This document shows positions 34,501 to 47,835 of a stretch of 60,000 nucleotides of DNA, piece by piece; the stretch's first letter is position 1; each line of letters starts with the position of its first letter. Source of the DNA: Glandiceps talaboti (Eukaryota > Hemichordata > Enteropneusta > Spengelidae); NCBI RefSeq assembly GCF_964340395.1, contig NC_135555.1, forward strand, positions 3,098,501 through 3,158,500. Reading direction: 5' to 3'. The position numbers and the translations under genes are program-made. Under the pieces are notes generated by a model. It was not told the DNA's origin, did no database searches, and saw only the letters and a program-made list of their open reading frames with translations.

Positions 34501-36049
34501 ATACATGGAGCAGACACTAAACGTAGTCACTGCCACTCAATAACCGTTCTGTGGTGCTGACAATAACACCTTGTACCATCCATTGATAGTCACATAGTGT
34601 ACACAGTGTGCAGTGAAACTAAAAGAGAGTTTTATCACCAACACAACAATGGGATTGTTAAAAGTTCTGACAGTAGTTCAGTATAACATATGAACTTTTA
34701 ACACTTTTGTATGAAGTTGAGAAGGGTTTGCTGAAGTGTCAACTGTCAGACCTACTGCACATATGTTTGGTTTGTGGATGGATTCATTGACTGAAACATT
34801 CCTTTCTAATCAGAGAGTATAGGAAGTCTTTAATGCCAGTCAGCCATGGTGCCAGCTGAGATAAATACTTAAAAGAGTAGTTGTTTTTGCTAAGTCATCC
34901 ATAGTATTAATTGTATTTTCATTGACGCCAATACTTTTAGCAGTGAGTATATGCATTCAAGTTTGTTTGTGATCTCCACAAGCTTTTGCAGTAATTAGGT
35001 TTAGTTGGGTTGGGTCACACTGAGAAACTTCTGTTCTTTAAAAACAATGAAGCATGTAACATTGAAATCACAGGAGTGGTAACCCTCCACCCCATTTTCT
35101 TTTCAACAAATGGATTTGTTATCGTGAATTAAGTCCTGTCACTCAAAATGCAAACAACCCTATCTATCTAAACTTTCCTGAAAGGTCAACAGGTTGGAGA
35201 TCTAAAGTTTAAAACCTAGTACATTTTGAAAAGATAAGTTCAGCTTTTAGCTCTTCAGCCTGTTGTCCTTTCATGAAAATTTAGCAGATGCATGTATGGT
35301 AGTATTAAAGAATCAGCAAGACCTGTTTTAGTTCCAAAAACTATATATCAGTATGATAATACCTGTTTTCAAGCAAATTTGTCATATCTGCCCCTTTGTA
35401 GTAGGTCATGTGATTAGGTAGTAGGTCATGTGATTAGGAAATGGAAAGTACAGTGATGATAACTATGTAAACAGAAACAGAGGACAAGTGCTCATTGACC
35501 GTGAAACTGAATTGGATAATGACATTCATAGTATTTGTACCGTAATTGTTGCATTCTTATTCATTATATGTGTAAGGTTATGTGAACTCATGTTACTCAT
35601 TACTTGTAAGGTATTACAAATGTACATGTAGATGTTTGTTGACAAATACACATTGGGCAAGTGTGTTAAGAAACACTGATGAAAAGACCTAACAAACAAA
35701 CAAACAAGATGAAGAAGGCAGTTGATTGGACGATTTCTATTCCCAATGGTCAGTATAAGTTCAAATAGATGTATCATCACATACATGTACAATGTCTGCG
35801 TTGCTTTGAGGGATTTTCACTTTGAATGATAATAATCTATAAGTTCTAGTCTCCCCACAAAGTGTACATTCTGTGTAGTTGGACTGATCTTCATTTATTC
35901 AACAAACTGATAATAAAACCATGTCAGCTGAGTGTGATCAGAATGTCAGTGATGAACAATTAAAAATGGTTTTGAAGGTGCTGACAAAATCTTCATCCTG
36001 TATGAATTAAATGGTGTATTTGACTCCCATATACTCACTTTCCATATAC

Positions 36050-36319
36050 CAGGGGTGAAGAAATCCACTAGTCCTGGGTCCAGGACTAACAATTTTTTGG
36101 GTGGACCACACAAATTTTACCTTGTCTGGTCTATTGGACCAATACCTTACTGTTTAATAACTATGTTAAAAAGTCGTCTGAATATACAGATTCATAGGCA
36201 AGAAATAATGTTTCACATTAGCAGGACCTGGGACCACTAATTCTTTCAGCAGGACCACTGGATTTTTTAAGGCACTGGTCCGGGAACCACCAGTTCACAA
36301 AATGATTTGTTCATCCCTG
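36050..36319. mobile_element. 270-bp MITE with 7-bp target duplication
   Basis: Ends CAGGGGTGAAGAAATC and, in reverse complement, CAGGGATGAACAAATC (two mismatches in 16). Imperfect pairing continues inward (ACTAGTCCTGGGTCCAGG against ACTGGTGGTTCCCGGACCAG). It is flanked by CATATAC at 36043-36049 and 36320-36326. CAGGG ends suggest hAT or P-type; the 7-bp duplication fits neither cleanly. Confidence 0.85.
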
Positions 36320-37042
36320 CATATACTGAGTATTCACTTGTTGCCGTGTGACAGTTAGATTTAGTCCCTTCACACACTGTGTGTTTTGACCCCAAATTTG
36401 TTTCCATTGTACAAAAGAAATGTCCCATGACTTGCCTATAGTACCTGTTGACAAAAACATATGGTGATACCTTATATCATAAAAGTATGGCACTTTCACT
36501 TCTAATGGAATTATACTAGTACAGTGTATGTACCTGTATATTTAGATTTATGTAGGACCATTTAATTATATAAGTGTTATTTAAATTTTACCAAAATTAC
36601 CTGCATTGTTGATAAAATATTCAGTGTTTTTTATGCTGATTTCCTTGTTTTATATATACATGTATGCATCTGTTGATTATGCATTGAAAATAAACTGGTG
36701 TAGTAGATGACAGAATTGAAGGACAATATAAACTATTATAGTATTAACCTCCAACTGTTTTCCATGTCATCATAGTTATTGTTTATGTGCCAAATATGTT
36801 GGTATTTAATTTGTCATTATAGATGAGTCATACATCCATATATATATAAATGGGAGATGACAAGGCAACAATTAATGTTTGACCCGCAAAGTGTGCACAT
36901 ATTGTCAATTATTTGCATATTATTATGATGAGTAATGGTCTGTGTACTACTATACTAGTATTCTGTTAGATATGACATTCATACCACACTATCAGATAAT
37001 GAGTAGCCCGATGGGGCTGAACAACATGTATCTTAACAGGTG

Positions 37043-37060
37043 GGGGGGGGGGGGGGGGGG
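37043..37060 (+). repeat. G homopolymer tract
   Basis: Run of about 18 G after CAGGT. Confidence 0.9.
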
Positions 37061-39182
37061 CTACGTCCTTTATTTGAGTATAGGTATATGTGCTGCCCTT
37101 TGGGGTGCATTTTCTAGCCCTTTGGTCTAAAATGGTGTGTGTATTTTCGAGCTAAAGAGTCTAAAACATGGGCCACTCTGCATTATTTTTTATTTTGCTT
37201 GGTTTAACATCTGGTCCATTGTCCTTTACCAATTCATACTTGAACTGCCATTTATATAATCGTCCCAAAATGTTGCCTCCGAGGGAAAATGTATCAGGTA
37301 TAAACTTTCATCTTTTAAAAAACCTGTAATGTTCTCAAATGGGGTATTGATTTTTGGTCAAAGCGGGTCTAAAATGGGGCTTGGGGTTAATAGCACTGGC
37401 CACACACCCCTAGCAGAGCTGGCCACTAGTACTGAAAAGTAAACACTAACCAGGGAGCTGTGTACCTATATAGTGATCATGGATCTGTAAGTCTGTTTGC
37501 AAAAAATCCCAGAAAAAAGTCCTGCATTTACTTGCATTTTAATAGCGGGTACATATAGTCTGGAATCTATATTCTGCTCATGGTATGGGAGTACCTAGAC
37601 GGCACGGATGACAGCCATGTTGTCAGTTGCTGTCAACACCATCAATATAATTATACTTTAAAATACCTTGGAGGTTTGTTTGATTTAAATTTTGTCATAT
37701 CTATTATAGAATTTTAGTTTTATTAAAATATTTCTACTGTATAGCAAATTTAACTTATTAGATGTTTTGGCTAAATGCCAAATTTGTCAAGAGATTTAAA
37801 AGTCAGAAGTCCTACCAGCTATTTGGACATTACCGTATATTATATTCATTAAAAAATGCAGCATGACTGGCTGTATTAATTAAAATATGCGTGATTAGAA
37901 GATTCTGAGGGTCATGGAATATTTAAATATTATTTCTTTACACAAGACAACCTTTCAAGTGATTTTGTATGGTTCATTTATTGATTGATTGATTGATTCA
38001 GGTAGATTGTTAGAAGAAAGCTGAAAGGAAATAGAAATGGAATTAATTAATTAATTAATGGTGATAAATTAAGACAGATAGTCTGATGTGTGTATGCATT
38101 GTTTCATAGAATGGAGAACTGAATGATGTCATTTTGAAAGATTAATTAAAAGTCAGTCAGGTATTGTGAACAGTATCCACCGTTTTGTTCTGATTCTAGT
38201 CTATAGATTATCCTTGCTAAGGAGTACAGAAAGTGAAACTGTTTATAGACATTGATCAGATCTTGTAGGTGAACAGAGTTTTCTGTAAAACTAAAGTATT
38301 ATACACTAAAACTATAGCCTTGTTCTCACCATTGATTCAAAACTAATTCAAACTGAATTGATTCAGTTAATTAAATTGGTTTCTATCCCCATGAGAAAAC
38401 TCAGAGATTTAGATTTGAATTAATTCACTTCTTCTTTTGTGTCAGTTTCAAGACAATTTACTTTGAATCAGTTCAAAACAACCTCTTAAGGTGATTTTAG
38501 ACTGATTCAACTAAATCAGTTGAAACCGTTAGTGCATATGGACAAGAACAAACTTTGAATCAATTTTGATCTGATTCAAATTCAATATGGGGACAGGTTT
38601 TATGTCTGGTATACATCACTATCCAGACTGTGAGAAATATTGCACGTTTTTTACACTCTGCATTCAAAATCGATAAATGAATAGTATACCATGTTAGATA
38701 ACTTATTACCATCACACTGATATGTTACTTTTCTGTCTTGATATGTTCTTTCTTTGGTGTCCTCTTTACTGTATCTTTACACATTTGTACTCAAGGACAG
38801 TGGCCAAAGTACTGAATAAACTATATACATTATTACAAGTGAATAGTGTATACATGTAGGTATTTACAAGTGTGTACAAGTCTTGCCTCATATTGGTGAT
38901 GTGTTTGACATTGTGAAGATGAGTCAATATTTATTAGATGAACTGTGGAGGCCATATTGTTTGTATTTGGTAACGGTATCTACATGATCTGTTACAGGTA
39001 ATTCAGAGTTTGCCTTCACTGGCATAACTTTGTGTATACAGCAATGGTGCAGTGTAACCATAGACAGTGGACACTGTCTATGGTGTAACAGACATGTAAA
39101 GTGAATCCTCCAATGGGTTTACATTGCTGTACAAAAATATACACGTAACAATACTTGCTGGTTGAGGTTTTTCTTCTTTTAG

Positions 39183-39287
39183 CGTTATTTCATACTTTTA
39201 TTTTTTGGGGGTTGGCTGGATTGGATAGAGATGGTGTGGAAGATAGTATACATATACCCTTTGATGACACTTTATCAGTATCATTCT
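39183..39287 (+). CDS. Candidate exon of an unidentified gene (low confidence)
   Basis: Good splice signals enclose 105 bases: acceptor TTTTTCTTCTTTTAG, donor GTAAGT. The open frame reads LFHTFIFWGLAGLDRDGVED then SIHIPFDDTLSVSF, starting with two bases and ending with one. I do not recognise it. It cannot join directly to the next candidate at 45114, because T|AG would make a stop. It may be chance. Confidence 0.25.
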
Positions 39288-40179
39288 GTAAGTTTGATCT
39301 GAAAAAAAATAAGAAAAGAAAAATCAGTTTAATGGCTGTAAATTTGTTTCAGAGCAGAATTGCACTATCCTGGCCTACCATAATGAAGTGTTTGTTTCTT
39401 AGATGTCTCTGAAGAGTGTTTTCAGGATAGTTACAAATACCGATACATAAAAACTAGGGTTATGGTATCACAATAATTTGTTTGTAAGGTATATGTATTT
39501 CATTGTCACCTATGCACCGTATCTCTCCAGATTTCCAGTAAATATTCAGATTTCATATCCTTCTTAAAAAGTCAAGACAATTTTGACAAATCACAAACTA
39601 GCTGTATTTTAAAACAAAATTGAAATCTCTTCAAAATTAAAATGAAATTCTGCCAGAATTTTTCACATGTAAAATTGTTTTAAAAAAGCAATTCTCCAAG
39701 CTCAATTCGGATGGTAATTTTCGCTGAGGTTGCACATTTTATTACTGAAATTCAACCTACAGAGGTTCTTGTTACATGTAATGTATGTAGCTGCATTACA
39801 GACATATTCAGACAGTGAAGAATACCAATCTTATGTTAGATAACTCAGTGTTCTGCTGAGTCAGCAAATTTCCACATGGGATTCTTTTAATATCTTGTCA
39901 GTAAATTGAAACCATAACAGATTAATTTTATTAGACGCTTTACAAATTGACAGTTATATTTAAAGAGCTTTTGTGTCACAGAGGACTATTTCATCATAAA
40001 ATGTAGTTTTCACAGGAGTCTGTTTAGTAACACTGACATAAAGTTCATGTTTTACTGTGCTAGTAAATAAATAAGTAAGGTACAACTCTTTTATTACTAT
40101 GTTTTATGTCCTAATTAACGACAGACTGATGCTAAAAAGTACCATAATGACCCTGTATTAGATGTGATGCTCTCATAAG

Positions 40180-40400
40180 AAAGTTACATGTAGTCACCCT
40201 GTGAAATACTATGAAGGTGTTGGAGTGTGGGAAAGTTTGCATGGTTTAACCATAGTCCCTTAGGATTACCCATGATGCATGGCCACGAGAGAGTTACATG
40301 TAGTCCCCCTGTGAAATACCATGTAGGTGTTGGAGTGTGGGAAACTGTGCATGGTTTAACCACAGTCCCTTAGGATTACCCACGATGCATGGCCATGCGA
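40180..40400 (+). repeat. 110-bp tandem duplication
   Basis: GTTACATGTAGTC..CCCTGTGAAATAC..GGTGTTGGAGTGTGGGAAA ..CCCTTAGGATTACCCA.GATGCATGGCC occurs twice, 110 bp apart, with few differences. Confidence 0.92.
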
Positions 40401-41387
40401 TATTCTACATCTACACATCTGGCACTTTCTTTCCATTTAATAGCTTCTGTGACAATATCCACATTTTATCATGCAAGCACAATTAAGTTTCCCATAGCAG
40501 GTTTTCAACCATGCATACATGTTACGTACTCCTGTGCTAATTGCACTGACATTGTAACAAAGTGGATAGTTCTACAATTCATCAAATGCATTTTTACTTG
40601 ATGTGTCCATTTAAAGTGTTTTCACTGTTTGCACTTGTAATGCATCCACAAGAAACGATAAAGTAAGAAGTGGAGTTTCCTGTCGGCTGCATTCAGGAAG
40701 GTCAAAGGTCATTTGAACCATTTCTGAGATTCACATTATATCAGTGATTCTTGCTTTGAATCGATTGCTTCCAAAGAGAGTTTTCTGATCCAGTGGCTTT
40801 GTATACATGTATTCAGTGACCCAGATATGCCAACCTTCATTTCAAATATTACATCCGTGTATTAAAATGATCTATTTTGTGCTTCCACTGAGATTATGTG
40901 CTGTTAACTTTGCTCTTCCCACTTTTCGAAGTAAATCCTCTGGAAGTGCAGGAAATATTAGTGAAAATGATTTCCATTCTGGAGATATATATACTAGTAT
41001 CCAATATGCTTTTTTTTTATAATTCATCAATTTTAAGATTATCATATGTTTATATTAATTATTAGGGTTGAAGCTGACCTATATTATCAATATAATTCTT
41101 AATTTTTGTACCATTTTCAAAGTTTCACAACAGGATGATAGTTGTCATGGTAACAGTGGCACTGTGCTGTCAAAATGTACCATGTCTTGTGATATACTCA
41201 ACATGTTCAAAATCTTGTCTTAAATACAGCCACTTAATAATTTAGCACTCAAAAGATTTGACAGTATTTCATAATTCAAATTTTCCTACTCAAAGATCTA
41301 TAATATTCTCATTTCAAAAATTAATAAGTTTCAGTTTCAGTTACATAGTTGTAGATAATGCCTCAAGGTTTGATTTACAATTAGATA

Positions 41388-41680
41388 TTATTCCCCCTTT
41401 ATCTTCTTACTTCAGCTGAAGGAAATACAAGTGACCTAAGGGGCCTTTTCACTACATCTGAAAAGACGACTAATGACAAAACTCTTGGCTCAAGTATTTT
41501 CTGGCTGAATGAAGAAAAAGATTGGAGAATAATATAATTATTTCTACCATGATTTGAATGTTGTGACATATATTTAGAACCAAACTTATGATGTAGACTC
41601 ATGCTGTCATGGTGTAGAACAACCAGGGTATAAATTCCTTATATTTTGTTTGAATACGGTCAACTTGCCTTGTGTGAGGT
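41388..41680 (+). mobile_element. Palindromic interspersed repeat family, copy 2
   Basis: Inverted ends TATTATTCCCCCTTTATCTT and, at about 41510-41535, GAAGAAAAAGATTGGAGAAT, with AGTGACCTAAGGGGCCTT and GGCTGAATGAAG. A tail (TAGACTCATGCTGTCATGG, TTTGTTTGAATACGGTCAAC) is shared with 56335-56665. Confidence 0.75.
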
Positions 41681-42779
41681 AGACATTGTTTAGTTATTTC
41701 AACGTTAATGACTTCCACATTGTGGCCTACGTGTATTGATCACCCAATTACCAAACCATGGCTATATAGATGTTAATTGTCTGAAATTGATGTTGTCACG
41801 ACTATAGTTACATTTTAAAAAACCCTCTGACAGGATTTGTTAATACCCTAAATGGGTCCCTATATTGATTTATGTATCTTATTTAGAAGTAACACAAACT
41901 AAAGTCTCCAGTTATTTTGTAATCAACACTCAATCATGTCAAGCTAAATTTTCAGTCTCAGAATGAAATGAAAAATAACACCTTCAGAGTAGCTGTATTC
42001 TTTGGTTCATCATATATGTGATATAAACCTTGAATGTATTCAGTACATACACAGAGATTGGAAAATAAAGTGACCAGTTTGGATTTATTGGCTTAAATTA
42101 TTGATTGGTGGTTACAGACCATCTGTTTTATTGAAGACATCAATCACAACATTATTTTACCAGTTTTGGTTCCTTCAACATATGCTGATTCTGATTCTGA
42201 ACACACCTTTATAGAGTTGGTTTATAAATTACACGTTAATAGCATGATCTTACATGTACACATGTAGGTCTCACTCAATAATGTTGAAGGTTGAAATATT
42301 CCTGGATTTGATTTTGACTAGAAATATAATTTAGCACTTTTTACAAATTCATTTCTTGCATAACATTACAGATGTTTAGAAATCTGTAATTTTATATCAA
42401 CTGGGGTATTTACTTTCACTAAAAAAAAAGACCCAAGTGAAAGATCGCAAAATAGATTCCACACAAAAATAGCGTAGTGGTTTAATTAATCAGGTATACA
42501 GAAACAACCTATAATTATATATATTTACAAAAAAATGCAGACCCTTTTCATAGAAAATTATCTACACTGTAACACGTAAAAGATCTTGTCAAAACGTTAT
42601 GTCTTTTTCTTGTGCATCATTTAATTGAAGACACACATAGATATCTTTCATGATATAGATCTATTACCATGGGTGTGAAGTCGACAGCCAACTTTCATGA
42701 TTTCCAATTATATCTGGCTATAAATGAATAACTAACATTCATCGCTAGAAGCTATTGCACCAATTTTTATGGCAATTAC

Positions 42780-43260
42780 TGGATGAATGTAGTCCATGGA
42801 GAAACAATAAATCACTTCCGGATGTGAAGAAGAGCTTTATGCCAGCATGGATGTTGTGGTGAAATAATTCATATATACACCTGGTTGCCATCAGTGCAGT
42901 ATTTGGGTCAATTATCCTGCTGATTCTCTGTGGTAGTGAAATAAGAGATACTTTCATTGTAACTGTTGCTATAAATCCATGCTGTGCTGGGGCCTTGGAG
43001 TTTAAAATTAGCCTCAGATTCAGACACAATGGAGACACAGATCCTGCCAAATTTGGGAATTAATTCAGAAACATCCAGGGAAACATCTTAGCCTGTCTAC
43101 TGGTTTGATCTATCACTGCAGCAGTCAAGTTTTGGATGAAGAGAGGCATTGTGGTGTTATAAATCCTACCAGTAGACTAAACTCAACAGAAGAAACACCT
43201 GGTTACTATCAGTATTTGATAGGTTGATTACCATGGTGATTCCTTTCTATACTCAAGAGA
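42780..43260. repeat. Imperfect repeat pair
   Basis: CACCTGGTTGCCATCAGTGC..ATTTGGGTCAATTATCCTGC (about 42880-42925) resembles CACCTGGTTACTATCAGT..ATTTGATAGGTTGATTACCAT (about 43196-43240). The minus-strand frame over the first copy has no recognisable product. Confidence 0.4.
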
Positions 43261-43634
43261 CACAACTGAAATGTCTCAGCATATTTACTATTCCCAGTTT
43301 TATCCAGGTGGTTGTATTCCGGATCCATGGGAATTGACCATGGCAGAGAGTTCTCACTCATTAAAGTTGACATGAAGTTTAAACAAATGGGATGAAAGGC
43401 TTGTATACAGTACTCTTTGAGTTCAATGTGTATATTGTTACATTTTGTAGTTTATGAGCTGAATCTTAGGGACTGTTTGTCATTTAAGAAGAGAAGTTAT
43501 TTATCTACTGGGTATAATATATGTGAGATATACCTTCCTGTAGGCTGTAGGTTGTAGCCACTGTTGTAGAGCAATGTGCTCAATATTCAAATTGAAACTT
43601 AAACATGTACCACAGAGATAACAATTACTGAGAA

Positions 43635-43720
43635 GGCCAAGAAAAACTTGTTTGGTTCCAGTTACCCGACCCCACCTAGTTTTTCATTGTCAACCCTAAA
43701 CTTGTTTTTTTTACATAAAT
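43635..43720. repeat. Interspersed repeat, copy 2 (GTTTGGTTCCAGTTACC family)
   Basis: AAGGCCAAGAAAAACTTGTT then TGGTTCCAGTTACCCGACCC matches 9967-10010. Confidence 0.65.
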
Positions 43721-44919
43721 TACTGACATTTAATATAAAATATTAAGTAGGTGAATGAGTTTTGATTCTTGATTCATGTTAAACATTATTATTCCAATAC
43801 TCCCAACTCAAAAAATAATTGGGAATATATTAAATACCAAAGCGTTAAGTAAACCCCTGACTGTAAGGCATCAGCAAACTTTTGGGCCTACTCTCAATAT
43901 TCTGGCTCCCAATCTGCAATGTAAGTCACAATATTTCTATGTTCATTGGGCTACTATTCAAATATACAGTAAAAGTGTTCAAAAATGTCTAGACATTATA
44001 TGTAATTAAAATGAAAACACTTCATATTTGCTCAAGGCTGTTTGATATTAGAAGCTTGTTTCAGTGTATGACCTCAGGTCAATAGGTCATGGGAGGTCAG
44101 ACATACAGTAGTGAGGCAATTAAAGTAACAACTTAACTCTGCCTAAGTGAGCTTCTACAGAGTTACTAACAATCCAAGCCTTCAAAGTGATATGAAAAGC
44201 AATTTAGAACGATGTATTATAAATAGCATGCATATATGATGCTAGAAGTATTTGCTTTTGATAATAACTTTATCAAGTATCGAGTGTGACAGGATTGGCA
44301 GTTCATTCTTGAAAGAAATTAGAAACAGAGAAATTTGGAAGACACAGTAATGGAATATTGAATATTTATTGAAATATAGGATATGGAATTATGTAAATAT
44401 TGTAACACTATTGTAATGCTGGAATTACAGTAAAATATGAATTATATTAATTTTTGTAATTAATTAACTATATTTTACAAATTCATATCTGTACATACAG
44501 TGAATACACACTTTGTCCAGTGACTTGTATCAATTCTGACACAAGACATTGGCATGTTTGCCATACATGTACAATACTGACTATGGACAGATAGCCAGAC
44601 TTCTATGCAGTGCAGTGTAGCATAGTGTGGTGAAGTGGCTTCAAAATTAATACTAAATGTTGCTTAGATACTAAGTTATGCACTGTCAAGTATTATCAAG
44701 ATTTACAGTGGTCTGGTCAATATTTTCCAATAATTAGCCAAAACAGTAATCTAACAATGTATAAACCAGCTAGTGAAGAGGGAGACATGAATGTTGTCAT
44801 GGCAACCACCTGTAAGATCAGTGGATATCATTGGATTCATTTTGTGAATTTCATTGAATGACAGCCTGGAATGGTATGGGTTTTCATCTCTTGCTGTTGT
44901 TATCTGAGATATGACCTGG

Positions 44920-45020
44920 GTTGTAATCTATAACACTGATGAGTAGACCCCTGACTTCATGTCATGTACTGATAGGACGGGAAGGACACCAAGCTATCAC
45001 CAAACTATCATTTATGAAAA
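44920..45020 (+). repeat. Direct repeat left of the 45114 candidate exon
   Basis: GGGTTGTAATCTATAAC..TCATGTACTGATAGGACGG then GAAGGACACCAA recurs at 45346-45430. Confidence 0.85.
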
Positions 45021-45113
45021 CTTCTTCTCTCTTAAATCCAACTCATAAAACACTGGATACTTGTGTCCAATACTAGCAATAACTATGTATAATTCAGTGG
45101 AATATTTTTTTAG

Positions 45114-45217
45114 AGCAAATAAATGATGTCATCGAGTTGGTCATACATTTCTATAAAAGATCAGGAAAGAAAGTGCCTGAAGCCTCAAGTAGTGAAACTT
45201 GTCAGGATAATATAAAC
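45114..45217 (+). CDS. Candidate exon of an unidentified gene
   Basis: Acceptor ATATTTTTTTAG, donor GTAAGA, 104 bases. The only open frame reads QINDVIELVIHFYKRSGKKV then PEASSSETCQDNIN, beginning after two bases (or phase 0 from the second AG) and ending in phase 0. Composition looks protein-like, but I recognise no family. It is not a Spire segment I can place. Confidence 0.35.
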
Positions 45218-45345
45218 GTAAGACACCTTTATAAAATATATTGACCTATAGAAACTAGTAAAATTGTGGATAATGTGATTTTAGTATCAATGTTGTTATT
45301 TTAGACTTGTAAAAAAGTGGAAGCTTTATTTGTGAAATATGGTTT

Positions 45346-45430
45346 GGGTTGTAGCCTATAACCTGGATGCCTTAGGGACTTGACTTCATCATGTACTGAT
45401 GGGACGGGAAGGACGCCAAATTATCACCAT
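45346..45430 (+). repeat. Direct repeat right of the 45114 candidate exon
   Basis: GGGTTGTAGCCTATAAC..TCATGTACTGATGGGACGG then GAAGGACGCCAA, the partner of 44920-45020. Confidence 0.85.
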
Positions 45431-45999
45431 ACGTGTCAGGAAGTTTGACACCAATTAATTTATAAAGAGAGTGACATTGTAGCAGTATTTATTACCTCAT
45501 TGGAAGAGACATTAATTTTGATTGCCTACTTGTGGTAGAGCGTTAAATTATTGAGGTGTACACAAAAAGGAAGAATTTAATACCAGCAAGAATAGAAAGA
45601 ATGCAATGACAAAGTCGTCATTTGTTGATACACTGGTAGTAATACAAGACAAAGAAAGATGGTGACCTTTGAAAAGTTACTTTTATCGGTATTTGTGATT
45701 GTTTTTAAGGTGTGGGAAAATGCAAGGCATGCTGTTCTTTGAGTTGAAATATTTTGTTCTTTGTCAAATACTTATTGCAAGTCTAAATCAACAAAGAACT
45801 CCGTAAAGCCACAAGAGCTGTCTCCAATGTACACTCTAATAAAAGATTCAATTGGGTATCGTGGTTCAAAATTGTACAAACTGTGTTTTCTTCTCCTCAC
45901 TTCGTATCTCAGAATAGGGGAACAACAAAGTTAATTACAGTATTTTAAAGAAGATTGCTGATTTGCCTTGTATCCACAAACAAAGTTTTTGGTACAGAA

Positions 46000-46243
46000 C
46001 AGTATGCCCTCTAAGCCAATTTGACGCGCCACTGACGCACACAATTTCTAGTGATGCACCAAAATTTGGTGTTCTCCTATCTCTTACTATGTGGTGAGTC
46101 ACAAGAAATCCAGTTTTTCTCATTTTGACTCACAACAACAAAATTTTGGCTATCATTTCAGGGCACACTGGTGCAGAAGTGAGTGCATCACAAGAATTTT
46201 CTGTATGTCAATGGTGTCTCAAATTGGCCTTGGGGGCACATCG
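46000..46243. mobile_element. hAT-like inverted-repeat element
   Basis: Left end CAGTATGCCCTCTAAGCC then AATTTGACGCGCCACTGACG. The right end in reverse complement reads TGTGCCCCCAAGGCCAATTT then GAGACACCATTGACATACAG. Inverted pairing extends at least 60 bp to GTGATGCAC. No clear target duplication. The 112-codon frame that overlaps it is probably not a gene. Confidence 0.65.
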
Positions 46244-47791
46244 GGTGTAACTTTTAGCAGGTTACATTTATTTTCAGTGTTTCTTTTCTATAGTTCATTC
46301 AGGACAGTTCTAATTCTGCTTGCTACATACATGTACACTGTCCTTGTAGTTGGGTTCTTGTTTACAGTTCTCTCTTTGGTCTATTTCCAAAATACTATAT
46401 TTCCAGTAGTCAGGCTCTGTACAGTATAGTTTGTAACCTTCAATCTTACCACAGATATTATTTTGATGTGAAAATAGTTATAGGCTCATGACCTTAATTT
46501 GAATTTCAGGAAATTTGTTCTATAAAAAAGACGACATAAAATAAATTATTATTTAATTATTTTAATTGTCAGGGAAGTAAGGAAGAACTGATTAACTGTA
46601 ATCTCTGAATGAATAGCAAAAAAGATTGCCATCCATCCATCAGTCAGCATGTAGTGTGTCAGAGAAGGACATGCTTCAATGGCTGTCTACACATACACAT
46701 TTACCATATCTTTTCTCAATGCTTTTGCAAAGGTTTGGGATCTACTGATAAACAGCAGTGGAAATCTGGCAAAACTTCACAATGTACATTTTGTACCTGT
46801 CCATAAGTTTGGTGAGGAATTCTAGTTAAATGACCAAGGAACTTAATTTACTGACAGGGAGAGTGTACTTGCATCCACAACACACTAATCTCAACATGAC
46901 AATGTAATATTGATATGATATATAAATTGTATTGATAGATTCAAAATGACAATGTTAGATTTGATACAATTCACAGAATGTCATTCCTTGATATATAGTG
47001 TTAGCAAGTCATTACAGTACATTAATTTGATTTACTATAGAAATCTGATGATGGTTTGACTCAATCAATGGAACATAAAGTCTAATTACTGTAGAGGCCA
47101 AGTGGGAAATCTATGGTCAAGGTAATAGTTCACATCATGGAATGCTAAAGTAGAATCGTTCATGCGAAGGTTACAAATTTTTCGCTTTTCTGAGTAAATT
47201 TTGGCAAAAGGAATCAGATTTCTTGTTCATTAATGCTACCCATACATAGTAAGATGAGGTTGCAAGGAATTTACTATTTTTCGTTTTAGAAATTGTTAAT
47301 TTTTTTGAAAATTTTGAAGAAAAAGATTGTATATATATACGGGTATGGTTTGAACAATATTCAAGTACATTGTATACAGCTTATTCTTCTTTCATGTCAA
47401 AGTAGTTTTTGCCAGAGTTGCTTAATAATTAATGCTTTGGAATGTTGTGCCTAGAGACATTTGAACAGCGATGTATGGATCATTAAGTTGACTGTTGACC
47501 TATTGTTGCTATGGCAACTGCATTGCAACTTGGCTTTACGGTTGTAAGTGTCTCAGGTGTTCTTGTCATCAGTTGATATGCTGCCATATCAAGAAATAAA
47601 AAGAAACTAGCAATTTATCTATACCATTATATTTGAAGTACGGTACAATCTATGATCGATCAATAAATTGATCAATCAATAATTCAAAGTTGGTAATTCT
47701 ATCAGATGAATGCAATGTATGTTTGTTACTATTAATAGAACATTGATTTTATAGTCATCAATAAATAATGCACCAATAGTTGTCTTTCTAG

Positions 47792-47835
47792 AATTACATG
47801 TATTGGCAAGAACATCTTGTTGAGAAGAATTTATT
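47792..47835 (+). CDS. Weak candidate small exon
   Basis: Acceptor TTGTCTTTCTAG, donor GTAAGA, 44 bases in phase 0 reading NYMYWQEHLVEKNL. The phase fits the end of the 45114 candidate. Nothing else supports it. Confidence 0.15.

Larger units (their letters stand above)
29285..36049. other. Spire intron 3 or 3' flank, first part
   Basis: No exon recognised. It holds a C tract at 29836-29858, a 57-bp tandem array at 31258-31535 and AT-rich filler. Confidence 0.55.

Noticed and set aside
43648-43680. GGTTCCAGTTACC as a tRNA-type B box marking a SINE
   Set aside because: It deviates from GGTTCGANTCC and no A box was found at proper distance, so it was left as an unclassified repeat.
46091-46429. 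112-codon hydrophobic plus-strand frame
   Set aside because: Overlaps an inverted-repeat element, has no recognisable domain, and its hydrophobicity follows from T-rich sequence.
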